Part shown: piece by piece, positions 28,143-38,313 of the stretch
Position numbering within the stretch: position 1 is the first letter of the stretch
Layout of the letters: each line of letters begins with the position of its first letter
Source of the DNA: Affinundibacterium flavidum
GTDB lineage: Bacteria; Pseudomonadota; Gammaproteobacteria; Burkholderiales; Burkholderiaceae_D
Direction of reading: 5' to 3'
Length of the DNA: 64,000 nt
NCBI RefSeq assembly: GCF_014284175.1
Contig: NZ_JACOGA010000002.1
Location: 286,168-350,167 of the forward strand
Made by a program: the position numbers and the translations under genes
Notes under the pieces: model-generated
Database searches by the model: none
The model's input: the letters and a program-made list of their open reading frames with translations, nothing else
Told to the model about the DNA's origin: nothing

Positions 28143-29102
28143 CTAGCGCTGTGAACGTACCGTTTTTGATTTATTCGCCAATTGCGATTTTTGCGTCAGG
28201 TAATCCCATAATTTCGCGACCACGGGTTTACCTGGCTTTTGCTCAGACGGGCGTTCACGATACAGGCGAATTTCCATGCTGACTTCCCAGGCATCAGAGC
28301 CACCGTCAGCACGTGCCAATTGCTTTTGTTTGAGTTCACGTGTTACAGCTGACTCTGGCAAAAAAGCAATGCCACGGCCTTCTAAAGCCATCATTTTTAA
28401 GCCTTCTGCCATATCCGTTTCATAGCACTTATCCAAGTGCAGTGCTTGTTTGGTTTGCGTCAAAATCAAATCCACCATACGCCCCAAATAAGCATTATTC
28501 GCGTAGGCCAAAAATGGCAGAGGCTGTTCTATTGTGCCGGGCAACATAAAATCAGCTTGCGCACTTTTGTCGCAACGTGCGTACGCCCGCAGCGTTTCGC
28601 TGCCCATACTGATCATGTCGTATTGCGCAGGATCGAGTAAGAGCGGCTGTTGTGGATGGTGATAGCAGAGCATCAAATCACAGCCACCTTCGACCAGACT
28701 CATCACGGCATCATGCACATTCAGAGCCAGCAAGCGACTATTGATATCACCGAAATTTTGCTGCAAATCGCTCAGCCATTTCGGCACAAAAGTCAGCGAG
28801 AGTGTGTGTGGAACTGCAAAATCCACCGTGGTTTGAATTGAAGTGCGTTTGCCACGCAATAGAGCGCGTGCATTATTGATCTGCCCGAGCATGGCGATCG
28901 CTTGCTCGAAAAATATCTCGCCTGCTGTCGTCAAGCGCGTTGGATAAGAAGTACGATCAATCAAATCTGCTCCCAACCACGCCTCTAAAGACTGTATGCG
29001 GCGTGAGAACGCAGGTTGCGTCACATGCCGCAATTCGGCCGAGCGACTAAAACTATTGGTTTCTGCCAGCGAGACAAAATCTTCTAGCCATTTTGTTTCC
29101 AT
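28143..29102 (-). CDS. LysR-family transcriptional regulator
   Basis: A 319-residue LysR protein with an N-terminal winged helix-turn-helix (residues 1-62, SFSRSAELRHVTQPAFSRRI) and a periplasmic-binding-protein-like effector domain. The N-terminus METKWLEDFVSLAE resembles HypT-like regulators more than ModE or CysB types; I do not assign the ligand. It lies upstream of tupBCA on the same strand and downstream of the Atm1-type exporter gene, so regulation of either neighbour is possible but not shown. Confidence 0.9.
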   Translation of the reverse strand: METKWLEDFVSLAETNSFSRSAELRHVTQPAFSRRIQSLEAWLGADLIDRTSYPTRLTTAGEIFFEQAIAMLGQINNARALLRGKRTSIQTTVDFAVPHTLSLTFVPKWLSDLQQNFGDINSRLLALNVHDAVMSLVEGGCDLMLCYHHPQQPLLLDPAQYDMISMGSETLRAYARCDKSAQADFMLPGTIEQPLPFLAYANNAYLGRMVDLILTQTKQALHLDKCYETDMAEGLKMMALEGRGIAFLPESAVTRELKQKQLARADGGSDAWEVSMEIRLYRERPSEQKPGKPVVAKLWDYLTQKSQLANKSKTVRSQR

Positions 29103-29144
29103 ATTACTTATCCAGAAAAAGCGATTTCATTTGCAAATATAAAA

Positions 29145-31013
29145 CTAGGCATTGACAGCATGGTCAGCATGGGCAGCTTCAATGACGTCCAACTCGCTCG
29201 TCACCGCATTGTTATGTTGTTGACGTTCCCACATCTGCGCATACGCACCCGCCAAGGCCATCAATTCTAAATGCGTACCACGCTCAATAATGCGGCCTTT
29301 ATCCATCACCAAAATTTGCTGTGCATCGACAATGGTGGACAGTCTATGCGCAATCACCAAGCTGGTACGACTCTTGGCGATCTGTTTCAATTGCGCTTGT
29401 ATCATTTGTTCAGACTTAGAATCGAGTGCTGAAGTCGCTTCATCAAAAATCATGATCGCAGGATTTTTGAGCAAGGTTCGGGCAATTGCCACGCGCTGTT
29501 TTTCACCGCCCGACAATTTTAATCCGCGCTCCCCAACCATGGTGTCATAACCATCAGGCAGGCTTTGAATAAAGTCGTGTATGTAAGCGGCCTTCGCGAC
29601 TTCAATCACGTCCTCTTGCGTAGCACCTGGTTTGCCGTAGGCAATGTTGTAGCCTATCGTGTCATTAAACAAAACCGTATCTTGCGGCACGATACCTATC
29701 GCCTGACGTAAAGAGTGCTGAGTAATATCCATGATATTTTGTCCAGCGATCTGTATCGCACCGGATTGAATATCGTAAAAACGGAACAACAAACGGGATA
29801 AAGTCGATTTACCCGAACCACTATGCCCGACCACCGCAGTCGTCGTACCAGCGACAATTTTGAAATCAACATCAAACAAGATCTGACGTTTTTCTTCATA
29901 GCTAAAATTCACCCGCTGAAATACCACATCAGGTGACGCATGATCTGCCAAGGCTAAGGCCGGTGCTTGCTCTTTATCGGCGATCTCTTTGTTTTGGTCC
30001 ATCAAGTTAAACAGTTTTTCCATGTCTGCCAAACTCTGTTTGATTTCACGGTACAAGACGCCTAAAAAGTTCAAAGGAATGTAGAGTTGAATCATGAAAG
30101 CATTAACGAGTACCAAATCGCCCAAGGTCATGCTTTGATCGATCACACCTTGTGCTGCGCGCCATAAGATCAGCGTGACTGCCGTGGCGATAATCAAGGA
30201 CTGTCCGGCATTTAACATGGACAATGTTGTTTGTGATTTTACCGCCGCTTTTTCGTAACTTTGCAAACCCTGATCGTAGCGCTGGGCTTCATATTCTTCG
30301 TTCCCAAAATACTTCACGGTTTCGTAATTGAGCAGGGAATCAATTGCCTTGGTACTGGCTTTCGAATCCAGTTCATTCATGGTGCGGCGAAAATTAGTGC
30401 GCCACTCAGTCACTGCAATCGTGAAAACGATGTAAGCGATCAAGGCGACAATGGTAATAATGGCAAACCAATGATCGTATTTGACGAACAAATAAGTCAG
30501 CACCAAGCCAATTTCTAAGAGCGTCGGTACGATACTAAACAAAGCGAATGACACCAAAGAAGAAATCGCCCGCGTGCCACGTTCGATATCTCGCGTCATA
30601 CCACCAGTTTGCCGGTTTAAGTGAAAGCGCAAGGACAAGGCATGTAAATGGCGAAATACTTTCAAGGCGATCGTGCGCACTGCCCTTTGCGTGACTTTGG
30701 CAAACACAAATTCACGCAACTCCGTGAACAAAGTCGTCGACAGGCGCAACACGCCATACGCAATCAAGACGCTAATCGGCAACACCATCAAAGTGGTCAG
30801 GCTGAGTGGATTGACGGTAAGGCGATCCACTAATTCTTTGAGGACTAGCGGCACGCCCACATTCGCCAACTTCGCGCCGACTAAGAAACTTAAGGCAAGC
30901 AATACGCGCCACTTATAGGCCCACAAATACGGTAGTAAAGTTTTAACGGTAGACCAATCACCGCGTACGGCGCTAGGGCTGGCAGGTGCAGAAGCTTGTG
31001 AATTTCGGCGCAT
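29145..31013 (-). CDS. Atm1/HMT1-type ABC exporter (fused permease-ATPase)
   Basis: A 622-residue half-transporter expected to form a homodimer in the inner membrane. Six helices span about residues 35-330; the ATPase domain has Walker A VGHSGSGKST, signature LSGGEKQR and Walker B IMIFDEATSALD. The subgroup features (RGTRAISSL and YETVKYFGNEEYE in the transmembrane domain) match the ABCB7/Atm1 family, whose bacterial members export glutathione-metal complexes or glutathione disulfide. The neighbouring LysR gene lies 42 bases downstream and could share its transcript. Confidence 0.93.
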   Translation of the reverse strand: MRRNSQASAPASPSAVRGDWSTVKTLLPYLWAYKWRVLLALSFLVGAKLANVGVPLVLKELVDRLTVNPLSLTTLMVLPISVLIAYGVLRLSTTLFTELREFVFAKVTQRAVRTIALKVFRHLHALSLRFHLNRQTGGMTRDIERGTRAISSLVSFALFSIVPTLLEIGLVLTYLFVKYDHWFAIITIVALIAYIVFTIAVTEWRTNFRRTMNELDSKASTKAIDSLLNYETVKYFGNEEYEAQRYDQGLQSYEKAAVKSQTTLSMLNAGQSLIIATAVTLILWRAAQGVIDQSMTLGDLVLVNAFMIQLYIPLNFLGVLYREIKQSLADMEKLFNLMDQNKEIADKEQAPALALADHASPDVVFQRVNFSYEEKRQILFDVDFKIVAGTTTAVVGHSGSGKSTLSRLLFRFYDIQSGAIQIAGQNIMDITQHSLRQAIGIVPQDTVLFNDTIGYNIAYGKPGATQEDVIEVAKAAYIHDFIQSLPDGYDTMVGERGLKLSGGEKQRVAIARTLLKNPAIMIFDEATSALDSKSEQMIQAQLKQIAKSRTSLVIAHRLSTIVDAQQILVMDKGRIIERGTHLELMALAGAYAQMWERQQHNNAVTSELDVIEAAHADHAVNA

Positions 31014-31358
31014 GGCTTATGATCAAGAAAAGAAATTTGCTATATGATTGAACTATATTGCGCTACAGCATTTTTGCATCAGTGCAGAAAGCACTGCAGG
31101 AAGAACTGAAAAATATGCATCAGGCAATATAAAAAAGAAACGTCGAGCTAAAAAAATCAAACTAGGAAATTAAGAACGATGAACGAATTAGCTTGAGATT
31201 GCATTACAACTAGCGATTGTAACGCGTTCAGTCATTCTTCACTGCATCGTTGAGTTCATAGGGCACTTCCCATTTTGTAATTCCATTTTGCACGTCGATT
31301 TTGCACTTCCATTTTGCACTTCCACTTCGCACCTCCATTTTATTAAAGCGAGAAAACC
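31014..31358. other. Divergent promoter region of Atm1-type exporter and yciA
   Basis: This 345-base gap holds the promoters of the leftward exporter gene and rightward thioesterase gene. The right third is a 13-base tandem repeat array (31265-31343), described separately. The rest is AT-rich with no recognised operator. Confidence 0.5.
31265..31343. repeat. Six tandem 13-bp units upstream of yciA
   Basis: Units based on ACTTCCATTTTGC follow one another without gaps: a 14-base first unit, then AATTCCATTTTGC, ACGTCGATTTTGC, ACTTCCATTTTGC, ACTTCCACTTCGC and ACCTCCATTTTAT. The array ends 15 bases before the thioesterase ATG, so it occupies the core promoter or leader. Copy-number variation could tune expression. 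Confidence 0.85.
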
Positions 31359-31766
31359 ATGTCAGATAGCCCAAAAACTTCACTCCCTGCCGGTATGCCA
31401 ACCTTACGTGTGATGCCTATGCCATCCGATGCCAATATTCATGGCGACGTGTTTGGTGGCTGGATCATGGCACAGGTCGATATCGCTGGCGCCGTTCCTG
31501 CAGCACGCCGTGCAAATGGCAGAGTAGCGACGATTGCTGTGAATTCTTTTTTGTTTAAGCAACCGGTGTTTGTCGGTGATCTTTTATCCTTCTATGCTGA
31601 AGTGGTAAAGGTTGGAAATACATCGCTCACTGTGTCAGTCGAAGTCTATGCAGAAAGAAATCGCCTGCAAGCCGATACAGTTAAAGTCACTGAAGCGACG
31701 TTAACCTATGTGGCCACTGACAGCTCACGTAAACCTAGACAGATTCCACCATTGGAAACCATTTAA
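31359..31766 (+). CDS. yciA: Acyl-CoA thioesterase, YciA type
   Basis: A 135-residue hot-dog fold thioesterase that hydrolyses acyl-CoA to free acid and CoA in the cytoplasm. Family features are RVMPMPSDANIHGDVFGGW with the catalytic Asp in NIHGDVFGGWIM (about residues 26-37), AARRANGRVATIAV, and FKQPVFVGD. Length is normal. It is a single-gene unit with the 13-base repeat array in its leader. Confidence 0.92.
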   Translation: MSDSPKTSLPAGMPTLRVMPMPSDANIHGDVFGGWIMAQVDIAGAVPAARRANGRVATIAVNSFLFKQPVFVGDLLSFYAEVVKVGNTSLTVSVEVYAERNRLQADTVKVTEATLTYVATDSSRKPRQIPPLETI

Positions 31767-31868
31767 TTTCTAGATTCGCATCGCTAGCAAAAAAACTAGC
31801 TTTTAAATTTCCTTATGATTTTCAGGGTTTTTGGCTTTTATAGCAGATTCACCAGTACACTTTAACGC

Positions 31869-32639
31869 ATGCTCTCTCTGCTACGCTCGCTCTCAATCTG
31901 GTTCAGTCTCGTGCTTTATGCACTGAGCTGGAGTAGTCACGCACAAACCCTGTCGATTTATTGTGAAGAAGACCGACCTCTGCAGTTCTATGACAGCGAG
32001 GGTAAGCTAACAGGCATGACTGTAGAAATCGTACAGGAAATCCAAAAAAGAACTGGCAATACCGATCCCATACAAGTCGTCCCCTGGGCGCGCGGCCTGG
32101 ACAAAATTGACCACAATCCGAATACTCTTTTATTTAGCATGGCGCGTACCCCAGAGCGGGAAAATTCCTATCAGTGGATAGGTCCCATCATGGCAAACAT
32201 TTACGGCTTATATGCAAAAGCGGATTCAACACTGCAAGTTCATAATATTGAGCAAGCAAAAAATATCAGCTTGATTGGCGTCTATCGTGACGATATCCGC
32301 GACCAGACTTTAACGCGTTTAGGATTTACTAATCTCGATCGCGCCAGTTCGAATATTTCTAGTTTCAAGAAATTGATGATGGGTCGCATCGCGGTATATA
32401 CCGATTCGCAACTCGGGGTTGAAAGCCTGGCGGTGGCATCGGGTTTTAAGCCCAGTGACGTAAAACTGATTTTTGAATTATTTAAAAGTGAACTGTATAT
32501 TGCAGCCTCGAAAGCGACCTCACCAGCTCTGGTGGAAAAATGGAATCATGCCTTAGAGGACATGAAACGTGATAAAACGTTTGCCCGCATTCAGCAAAAA
32601 TATCTGCACACGGAACGCAACCCTAAATTACACAAGTGA
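31869..32639 (+). CDS. Orphan periplasmic amino-acid-type binding protein
   Basis: A 256-residue periplasmic binding protein (SBP family 3 fold) with a signal peptide ending near residue 25 (SSHAQT). It has the segments LQFYDSEGKLTGMTVEIVQE, VVPWARG, FSMARTPERE and YQWIGPI. The closest relative in the window is the protein at 40114-40920, which shares the PWxR, ARxPxRE and WIGPI signatures. No permease or ATPase is adjacent, so it may be an orphan sensor or be shared by a distant transporter. The ligand is unknown. Confidence 0.85.
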   Translation: MLSLLRSLSIWFSLVLYALSWSSHAQTLSIYCEEDRPLQFYDSEGKLTGMTVEIVQEIQKRTGNTDPIQVVPWARGLDKIDHNPNTLLFSMARTPERENSYQWIGPIMANIYGLYAKADSTLQVHNIEQAKNISLIGVYRDDIRDQTLTRLGFTNLDRASSNISSFKKLMMGRIAVYTDSQLGVESLAVASGFKPSDVKLIFELFKSELYIAASKATSPALVEKWNHALEDMKRDKTFARIQQKYLHTERNPKLHK

Positions 32640-32687
32640 ATTAGCTATCACTAAGCAAGATAGCAAGCACAACGAACAACAAAGCAA

Positions 32688-32719
32688 AATGGCATCCATG
32701 TCTATACATGGATGCCATT
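32688..32719. terminator. Perfect 13-bp hairpin between convergent genes
   Basis: AATGGCATCCATG pairs exactly with CATGGATGCCATT around a 6-base loop. On the minus strand it is followed by TTGCTTTGTTG, a modest U-rich tail, so it probably ends the outer-membrane protein transcript; on the plus strand the tail (CTTAAATC) is weak. Confidence 0.65.
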
Positions 32720-32762
32720 CTTAAATCAAGCACAATTGCAGAACAACTCGTTCTGCAAATCC

Positions 32763-33335
32763 TTAGAATTCAGATTGCAAACCTATCGTAAAGTTTGTCA
32801 CGCCAGATGTCGTATCTCTGTAACCTGTCACTTTCACATTGCGATGATCGACTTCGGCACGAATCGCCATTTTCTTGTCGACATAATACAGCACCCCCAA
32901 ACCGATCAAAGGCTGGCCGGAATAGTGTGTATCTGAACCCGATACGCCACTACCGTGAACGATCGCTTCACCCTTCATAAAAGCCACGCCCAACTTCGCG
33001 AAGCCAACAAAATTATTCATCGCTGTAGTCTTAGCGACACCTGCCAAATCGCCGCCACGACCATTAAAAGTCGCTTTTAACATAGGATCACTCAAACCGA
33101 CTTCATTCAGATAGATATAACTACCTTCTACGCCGAAATTTGGTGAAAAATCATAGCCACCAAACAATTTCCAACTACCAGCCGCTGTATGGCAACTCTT
33201 TGCACCTGCACAATCAAAATTCCATTTCGCACGACCAACAGAACCGCCAAAATAAGAAATCTGTGCAGCTGCATGTGCGCTCAAAAATGCACTACCAACG
33301 AGGATGGCCGCAGCCAGAATTTTTTTCTTTAACAT
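32763..33335 (-). CDS. Outer-membrane beta-barrel protein (OmpA-like 8-strand type)
   Basis: A 190-residue protein with a signal peptide (about 1-24, AHAAAQ) and alternating hydrophobic strands ending in a terminal phenylalanine (TIGLQSEF), the outer-membrane assembly signal. The pattern WKLFGGYDFSPNFGVEGSY is typical of the OmpA-like transmembrane domain found in small porin-like and adhesion proteins. There is no peptidoglycan-binding C-terminal domain. A pair of cysteines (about residues 42 and 48) may form a loop disulfide. Function is not predictable beyond membrane location. Confidence 0.85.
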   Translation of the reverse strand: MLKKKILAAAILVGSAFLSAHAAAQISYFGGSVGRAKWNFDCAGAKSCHTAAGSWKLFGGYDFSPNFGVEGSYIYLNEVGLSDPMLKATFNGRGGDLAGVAKTTAMNNFVGFAKLGVAFMKGEAIVHGSGVSGSDTHYSGQPLIGLGVLYYVDKKMAIRAEVDHRNVKVTGYRDTTSGVTNFTIGLQSEF

Positions 33336-33575
33336 GAAGAATCACCTTTAGTGAGTTTTTTAGAAGCCTGCCTATCAATTGAGCACAAATGAGCACAACT
33401 AAGCAAAAATGAACGCAACTGTGCACGCTAGATAGTGCAGGAATTTGCCGCAATGTCGTACAAAATTGGCATTTTAACCGCAGCATGTCGCAATCGTCAG
33501 AATTTCTTTCAATTTCGTTGTAGAAGCCGCAATCACGATTACGCTAAGCGCTTACCCAATCGCCTACATAATCGC

Positions 33576-34031
33576 TTACCTGATGGGCAAGGGACTGACC
33601 GGTTTAATCTCTTCCATACAAATCATAGAACGCAAATTACCTACGCCAGGCACTTGCATCAACTTGTCCGTCAAAAATTGGGACAAAGCTTTCAAATCAC
33701 TCGCCACCACCTTCAGCAAGTAATCGAAATCCCCAGAAATCGTATGGCATTCAATGATATCGGGGAAGGCCATTAAGTGACGCTCGATCTCCCGCACATT
33801 ACGATACTGTTCGCGATCTAAAGATAGACTGACAAAGGCCATCACCCCCAAGCCAACCGCAGACGGTGTAACCTGTGCGGTGTAAGCACGAATGACACTG
33901 GCTTCTTCCAATGCCCGCACCCGACGCAAGGTTTGTGGCGGCGATAAGTGTATCTTTTCTGCCAGTTGTAAATTACTAATGCGCCCTTCTTCCTGCAAAT
34001 GGCGCAAAATATTCAAATCATAGCTATCCAT
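33576..34031 (-). CDS. Lrp/AsnC-family transcriptional regulator
   Basis: A 151-residue regulator with an N-terminal helix-turn-helix (DLNILRHLQEEGRISNLQLAEKIHLSPPQTLRRVRALEEA, about residues 4-43) and a C-terminal RAM ligand-binding domain (about 65-145). It is divergent from arginase across a 313-base gap that contains an AT-rich inverted repeat near 34133-34172. This placement suggests it controls arginine catabolism in response to arginine or ornithine. A second Lrp/AsnC gene at 41199 is divergent from the citrulline hydrolase gene. Confidence 0.93.
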   Translation of the reverse strand: MDSYDLNILRHLQEEGRISNLQLAEKIHLSPPQTLRRVRALEEASVIRAYTAQVTPSAVGLGVMAFVSLSLDREQYRNVREIERHLMAFPDIIECHTISGDFDYLLKVVASDLKALSQFLTDKLMQVPGVGNLRSMICMEEIKPVSPLPIR

Positions 34032-34129
34032 CGTTTTTCACCCCTCCCACTTTCATGATGTGCCAAGCACACACAAATTCCGCACAGTCGAACACATCAA
34101 ACTTTAAATTCCATTTATTAATAAAAAAT

Positions 34130-34175
34130 GAAATTTAATTTCTTAAAATTAGATTATAACTGATAATTAAGAAAT
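34130..34175. promoter_or_regulatory. AT-rich inverted repeat, candidate Lrp-type operator
   Basis: AATTTCTTAA (about 34135) and TTAAGAAATC (about 34167) form an inverted repeat about 20 bases apart in a very AT-rich stretch between the divergent Lrp/AsnC and arginase genes. Lrp-family sites are often degenerate AT-rich palindromes, so this is a reasonable but unproven operator. Confidence 0.4.
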
Positions 34176-34344
34176 CTAAATCTTACTGTTAGCACTATAA
34201 TTTCTCGACACAATCAGGTAACAAGCCAGTACCATTACGGCCATCGGCGCAAACTACAATGCGTCCGAACTTAATAGTACTTAACAGTATCGATGTGCAG
34301 TCGCTAAGACCAGCACTCAGTTTATGGAAAGTGAACAAACCAGA

Positions 34345-35268
34345 ATGAAAACTATCTCACTCATAGGCGCACCTACCGATGTCGGCGCCAGTGTTAAAGG
34401 TGCGGGCATGGGACCCGATGCTTTACGCGTTGCTGGCCTGGTACAAGCTTTAGAAGCCAGAGATTTGGCCGTGATTGATCATGGCAATTTGCATGGGCCA
34501 GCTAATCCATGGCAAGCGCCAGTGAATGGTCTGCGTCACTTGAATGAAGCGATCGATTGGAACCAGGCTGTCTACGACGAAGTCAGCGGCGCATTAAAAG
34601 CTGGTCAGATGCCGATGATGTTAGGTGGCGATCATTGCCTGGCAATCGGTTCTATCAGTGCAGTCGCCAAACATTGCAAAGACAATGGTAAAAAATTGCG
34701 CGTCTTGTGGTTTGATGCACATGCCGACAGCAATTTATCCACCATCAGCCCGACCGGCAATATCCATGGCATGCCAGTAGCCTGCTTGATGGGTCATGGT
34801 CCGGAACAATTGATTGCCTATGGTGGCTATACGCCAGCGATGCAACCGGATGAAATCCGTCAGATTGGTATCCGCAGTGTGGATGATGGCGAACGTCAAT
34901 TTATCCACGATATGGGCATTCCGGTTTTCGACATGCGTTATATCGATGAACATGGCATGCGTGCGGTGATGTTGAAGGCGCTGGAAGGCGTTGATGAAAA
35001 CACCCACATTCACGTCAGTTTCGACCTAGATTGCCTGGATCCGGACATCGCACCAGGCGTTGGTACCGCAGTGCTGGGTGGCCCAACTTATCGTGAAGCG
35101 CAGTTGTGCATGGAAATGATTGCCGATACTGGCTTGCTTGGTTCACTCGATGTCGTTGAACTCAATCCTGCGTTGGATTTACGCAATCAGACGGCAATTT
35201 TAGCTGTGGATTTGATTGAGAGTTTATTCGGCAAATCGACACTGGTGCGTATCAATCCTAAGGCTTAA
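34345..35268 (+). CDS. rocF: Arginase
   Basis: Arginase hydrolyses arginine to ornithine and urea in the cytoplasm, using a two-manganese centre. The metal ligands are in GGDHCLA (about residue 93), WFDAHADSN and SFDLDCLDPD, all intact. From MKTISLIGAP the protein is 307 residues, the usual length; an upstream ATG at 34324 would add seven residues (MESEQTR) that are not typical, and neither start has a clear ribosome-binding site. The divergent Lrp/AsnC gene is its likely regulator. No urease gene is in the window. Confidence 0.95.
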   Translation: MKTISLIGAPTDVGASVKGAGMGPDALRVAGLVQALEARDLAVIDHGNLHGPANPWQAPVNGLRHLNEAIDWNQAVYDEVSGALKAGQMPMMLGGDHCLAIGSISAVAKHCKDNGKKLRVLWFDAHADSNLSTISPTGNIHGMPVACLMGHGPEQLIAYGGYTPAMQPDEIRQIGIRSVDDGERQFIHDMGIPVFDMRYIDEHGMRAVMLKALEGVDENTHIHVSFDLDCLDPDIAPGVGTAVLGGPTYREAQLCMEMIADTGLLGSLDVVELNPALDLRNQTAILAVDLIESLFGKSTLVRINPKA

Positions 35269-35350
35269 GTTTTTCATTTCACAAAACTAAAACTGACACT
35301 GAAACCAAAACTAAAACTGGGTATAGGCTCTGGCCGTACTCAGTTTCTTT

Positions 35351-35749
35351 TTATGCAGCGCTAGTATCTGCCAGCTCTTGCAAAATGGGGCAGTCTGGAC
35401 GAGCGTCACCATGACATGCGTGCGCCAAGGTCTGTAGCTGTTGTCGTATCAACTGCAATTGATCCATTTGCGCATCGAGCTCATCGATGTATTGTTGTGC
35501 CAACTGTTTGACTTCAGCGCTTTGACGCGTTTGATCCTGCCATAAGCCGAGCAAGGTCTGTATGCGTGCTAGAGAAAATCCCAAATCTCGTGCGCGGCGG
35601 ATAAAACGAAGGCTATGCACATCCTTTTCCGAATATTGACGATAGCCCGCCGCATTGCGCCCGGCCATGTCAATCAAGCCGCGACTTTCGTAATAACGTA
35701 CCATCTTCGCGCTCACTCCTGAAGCCTGCGCGAGCTGTCCTATATTCAT
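35351..35749 (-). CDS. cueR: Cu(I)-responsive MerR-family regulator CueR
   Basis: CueR senses cytoplasmic Cu(I) and twists promoters with 19-base spacers to activate copper export. The 132-residue protein starts MNIGQLAQASGVSAKMVRYYE (helix-turn-helix), has a dimerisation coiled coil, and carries the metal-binding pair Cys112 and Cys120 (ACHGDARPDC) at the same positions as Escherichia coli CueR. It begins 3 bases after the copA stop, so it is co-transcribed with and autoregulated through copA. Confidence 0.95.
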   Translation of the reverse strand: MNIGQLAQASGVSAKMVRYYESRGLIDMAGRNAAGYRQYSEKDVHSLRFIRRARDLGFSLARIQTLLGLWQDQTRQSAEVKQLAQQYIDELDAQMDQLQLIRQQLQTLAHACHGDARPDCPILQELADTSAA

Positions 35750-35752
35750 CTG

Positions 35753-38260
35753 CTACTCCTCATTTTTCTGCGACGCCTGCCATGGTTTCCAACTACGTAA
35801 GAGCAAAGCATTCGAGACCACGCTAACGCTAGAAAAAGCCATTGCCGCGCCCGCAATCACAGGATTTAAATAGCCGAATGCAGCCAATGGAATACCAACG
35901 ATATTGTAGATAAATGCCCAGCCTAGATTCTGGCGGATTTTGCGATATGTTCTTTGCGATATCGAAATCGCATCGGCGACCAAAACCGGATCGCCACGCA
36001 TCAAGGTAATACCCGCCGTATGCATCGCGACATCGGTGCCAGTCGACATCGCGATACCCACATCAGCAGCGGCTAATGCGGGTGCATCATTGATACCATC
36101 GCCGACCATGCCAACCTTGTCACCAGCTTGCTGAAACTCACGCACAATTGTCGCTTTATCCGCTGGTAACACTTCGGCTCGCACCTCGTTAATGCCTAAG
36201 GCGTCAGCTACAGCATTCGCGCTCCCCGCGTTGTCACCACTGAGCATGATGGTCTTGATACCCAAGGATTGCAGACGCGCTATCGCCGTCGCAGCGCTTG
36301 GTTTGACACTATCACCAAAACTCACAATACCAGCGAGTTGCCATTGCCCATGACGCTGCAACGCCAAACACGATACGGTACGTCCTGCGTTTTGTTGCTG
36401 TTGCAGAAGCTGAAGATAGGATACTGCTGGTTCTGTCGAATTGACAGTCGACGCTGCGCTCAACTTCACTCCCAAATCCAAACCCAATTCCACACCCAAC
36501 TCTTGCATCCAACGTTGATTGCCTAAATAAATAATATCCTCACCCAATTGCGCCTGCACACCGCGCCCTGGCATCGCCTGCGCCTCGGTCACAGCAGGTA
36601 CGGTTAAACCCAGCTCGCCCGCTTTGTGCATCACGGCATGTGCCAAAGGATGATCGCTGTACTGTTGCACCGCCGCCGCCCAAGCTACGATTTGCGCATC
36701 ATCATAGTGTTGGCTGATGATCGCGACCAATGCTGGTTTTCCCACTGTTAAGGTACCCGTTTTGTCGAAAGCAATCGCTGTCAAGCTGTGGGCGGTTTCT
36801 AAGGCTTGTGCATCTTTAATCAAAATCCCGTACTTGGCGGCTACACCTGTGCCCACCATAATCGCAGTCGGCGTTGCCAATCCTAATGCACATGGACAGG
36901 CGATCACTTGTACCGCGACCGCATTGAGTAAGGCCATTTGCCAATCACCACCGAATAGTCCCCAGCCTAAAAAAGTCAGCGCAGAAATTCCCAGCACTAC
37001 TGGCACAAACACCGCACTCACTTTATCGACCAAAGCCTGTATCGGTGCTTTAACCGCCTGCGCATCTTCAACCAATTGGATGATTTGTGAAAGCATCGTA
37101 GCGCCACCAACGCCCGTTGCTTTCACCAATAACATGCCATCTGCATTCACTGAACCACCGATCACATGCGCACCGACGTCTTTACTGACGGGCAGACTCT
37201 CACCTGTGAGTAAAGATTCGTCCAAATGACTACTACCCTCGATAATTTCACCATCCACGGCGACCCGATCGCCGGGACGCACGATCAATATGTCACCAAG
37301 GTTTACCTCAGCAACCGGCACTTCAATATCAACACCATCGCGGCGTAACAATGCCGTGGTCGCACGCAGAGATTCCAGAGCACGCAAGGCTTCTACGGTC
37401 TGATGCTTGGCACGTGTCTCCAACCATTTTCCAAGCAATACTAGAGTGATCACGACCGCGGCCGATTCAAAATATAAATGGCTCATGCCATGAGTGCCAT
37501 GGCTACTAGATACGCACAACAAATACACTGACAATCCATACGCTGAGCTAGTGCCTATCGCGACCAATAAATCCATATTGCCACTGCCAGCACCTAAGGC
37601 TTTCCACCCAGCTCGATAGAAGCGCGCGCCCAACCAAAATTGCACTGGACTCGCCAAGATCATTTGCCATGATCCTGCCAAATTCCATTCGATTCCAAAC
37701 AGATTGAGCAACATAGGTATGACCAAAGGCACGCTCAATACTGTTGCAATCACGACTCGCCAACCACTGCTAATATCGAACAAGTTTTTGATATCCTTGC
37801 GCTCTGGCTGCGCCAATGTTTGAGATCGCGTTTGCTCTTGCACCAGGCTCGCTGCATAGCCAGCTTTTTTTGCAGCCGCAAGCAAGCTAGCTAACTCAAC
37901 ACCTGCCAATATTTTCAGTTGCGCCTTTTCGGTCGCCAGATTCACGCTGACGGCGATGACACCTGGCACGGCTTTCAGTGCTTTTTCGACGCGCCCCACA
38001 CATGAAGCACAACTCATGTCATTGATCGTTAAGTTAATCGTTTGCACTGCAACTTCATAACCGGCCTTTTCAACCGCCGCGATCAAGCCCTGTGCGATGG
38101 TATTCGCAGCATCGGCATCTAAGCTCACGCTCGCCTTTTCAGTCGCCAAATTCACACTCGCCTGCTGCACGCCTGGTACTGCCAACAAGGCTTTTTCGAC
38201 CCGCCGCACGCACGATGCGCATGTCATCCCGACTATCGGTAAGTTCAATGTTTTTTGCAT
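35753..38260 (-). CDS. copA: Copper-exporting P-type ATPase CopA
   Basis: CopA pumps Cu(I) from cytoplasm to periplasm. From [11 protein letters not shown] the protein has 835 residues: two heavy-metal-binding domains with CxxC at 14/17 (GMTCASC) and 84/87 (DMSCASC), eight membrane helices with the [10 protein letters not shown] site in helix 6, the phosphorylation site [16 protein letters not shown] and [11 protein letters not shown]. An open frame continues to 38338 but runs toward the MITE and adds untypical sequence; the AGGAA eight bases before ATG 38260 supports the shorter start. A CueR-type promoter lies upstream, separated from the gene by the MITE at 38314-38446. Confidence 0.96.
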   Translation of the reverse strand: MQKTLNLPIVGMTCASCVRRVEKALLAVPGVQQASVNLATEKASVSLDADAANTIAQGLIAAVEKAGYEVAVQTINLTINDMSCASCVGRVEKALKAVPGVIAVSVNLATEKAQLKILAGVELASLLAAAKKAGYAASLVQEQTRSQTLAQPERKDIKNLFDISSGWRVVIATVLSVPLVIPMLLNLFGIEWNLAGSWQMILASPVQFWLGARFYRAGWKALGAGSGNMDLLVAIGTSSAYGLSVYLLCVSSSHGTHGMSHLYFESAAVVITLVLLGKWLETRAKHQTVEALRALESLRATTALLRRDGVDIEVPVAEVNLGDILIVRPGDRVAVDGEIIEGSSHLDESLLTGESLPVSKDVGAHVIGGSVNADGMLLVKATGVGGATMLSQIIQLVEDAQAVKAPIQALVDKVSAVFVPVVLGISALTFLGWGLFGGDWQMALLNAVAVQVIACPCALGLATPTAIMVGTGVAAKYGILIKDAQALETAHSLTAIAFDKTGTLTVGKPALVAIISQHYDDAQIVAWAAAVQQYSDHPLAHAVMHKAGELGLTVPAVTEAQAMPGRGVQAQLGEDIIYLGNQRWMQELGVELGLDLGVKLSAASTVNSTEPAVSYLQLLQQQQNAGRTVSCLALQRHGQWQLAGIVSFGDSVKPSAATAIARLQSLGIKTIMLSGDNAGSANAVADALGINEVRAEVLPADKATIVREFQQAGDKVGMVGDGINDAPALAAADVGIAMSTGTDVAMHTAGITLMRGDPVLVADAISISQRTYRKIRQNLGWAFIYNIVGIPLAAFGYLNPVIAGAAMAFSSVSVVSNALLLRSWKPWQASQKNEE

Positions 38261-38313
38261 ATTCATTTCCTGTCTAGGTACTGCACCGAATTTCTTTAGC
38301 AAATCTAACATCA

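Noticed and set aside
34324..34344. Seven-residue N-terminal extension of arginase
   Set aside because: The extension is not typical of the family; MKTISLIGAP matches the usual start, although neither has a clear ribosome-binding site.
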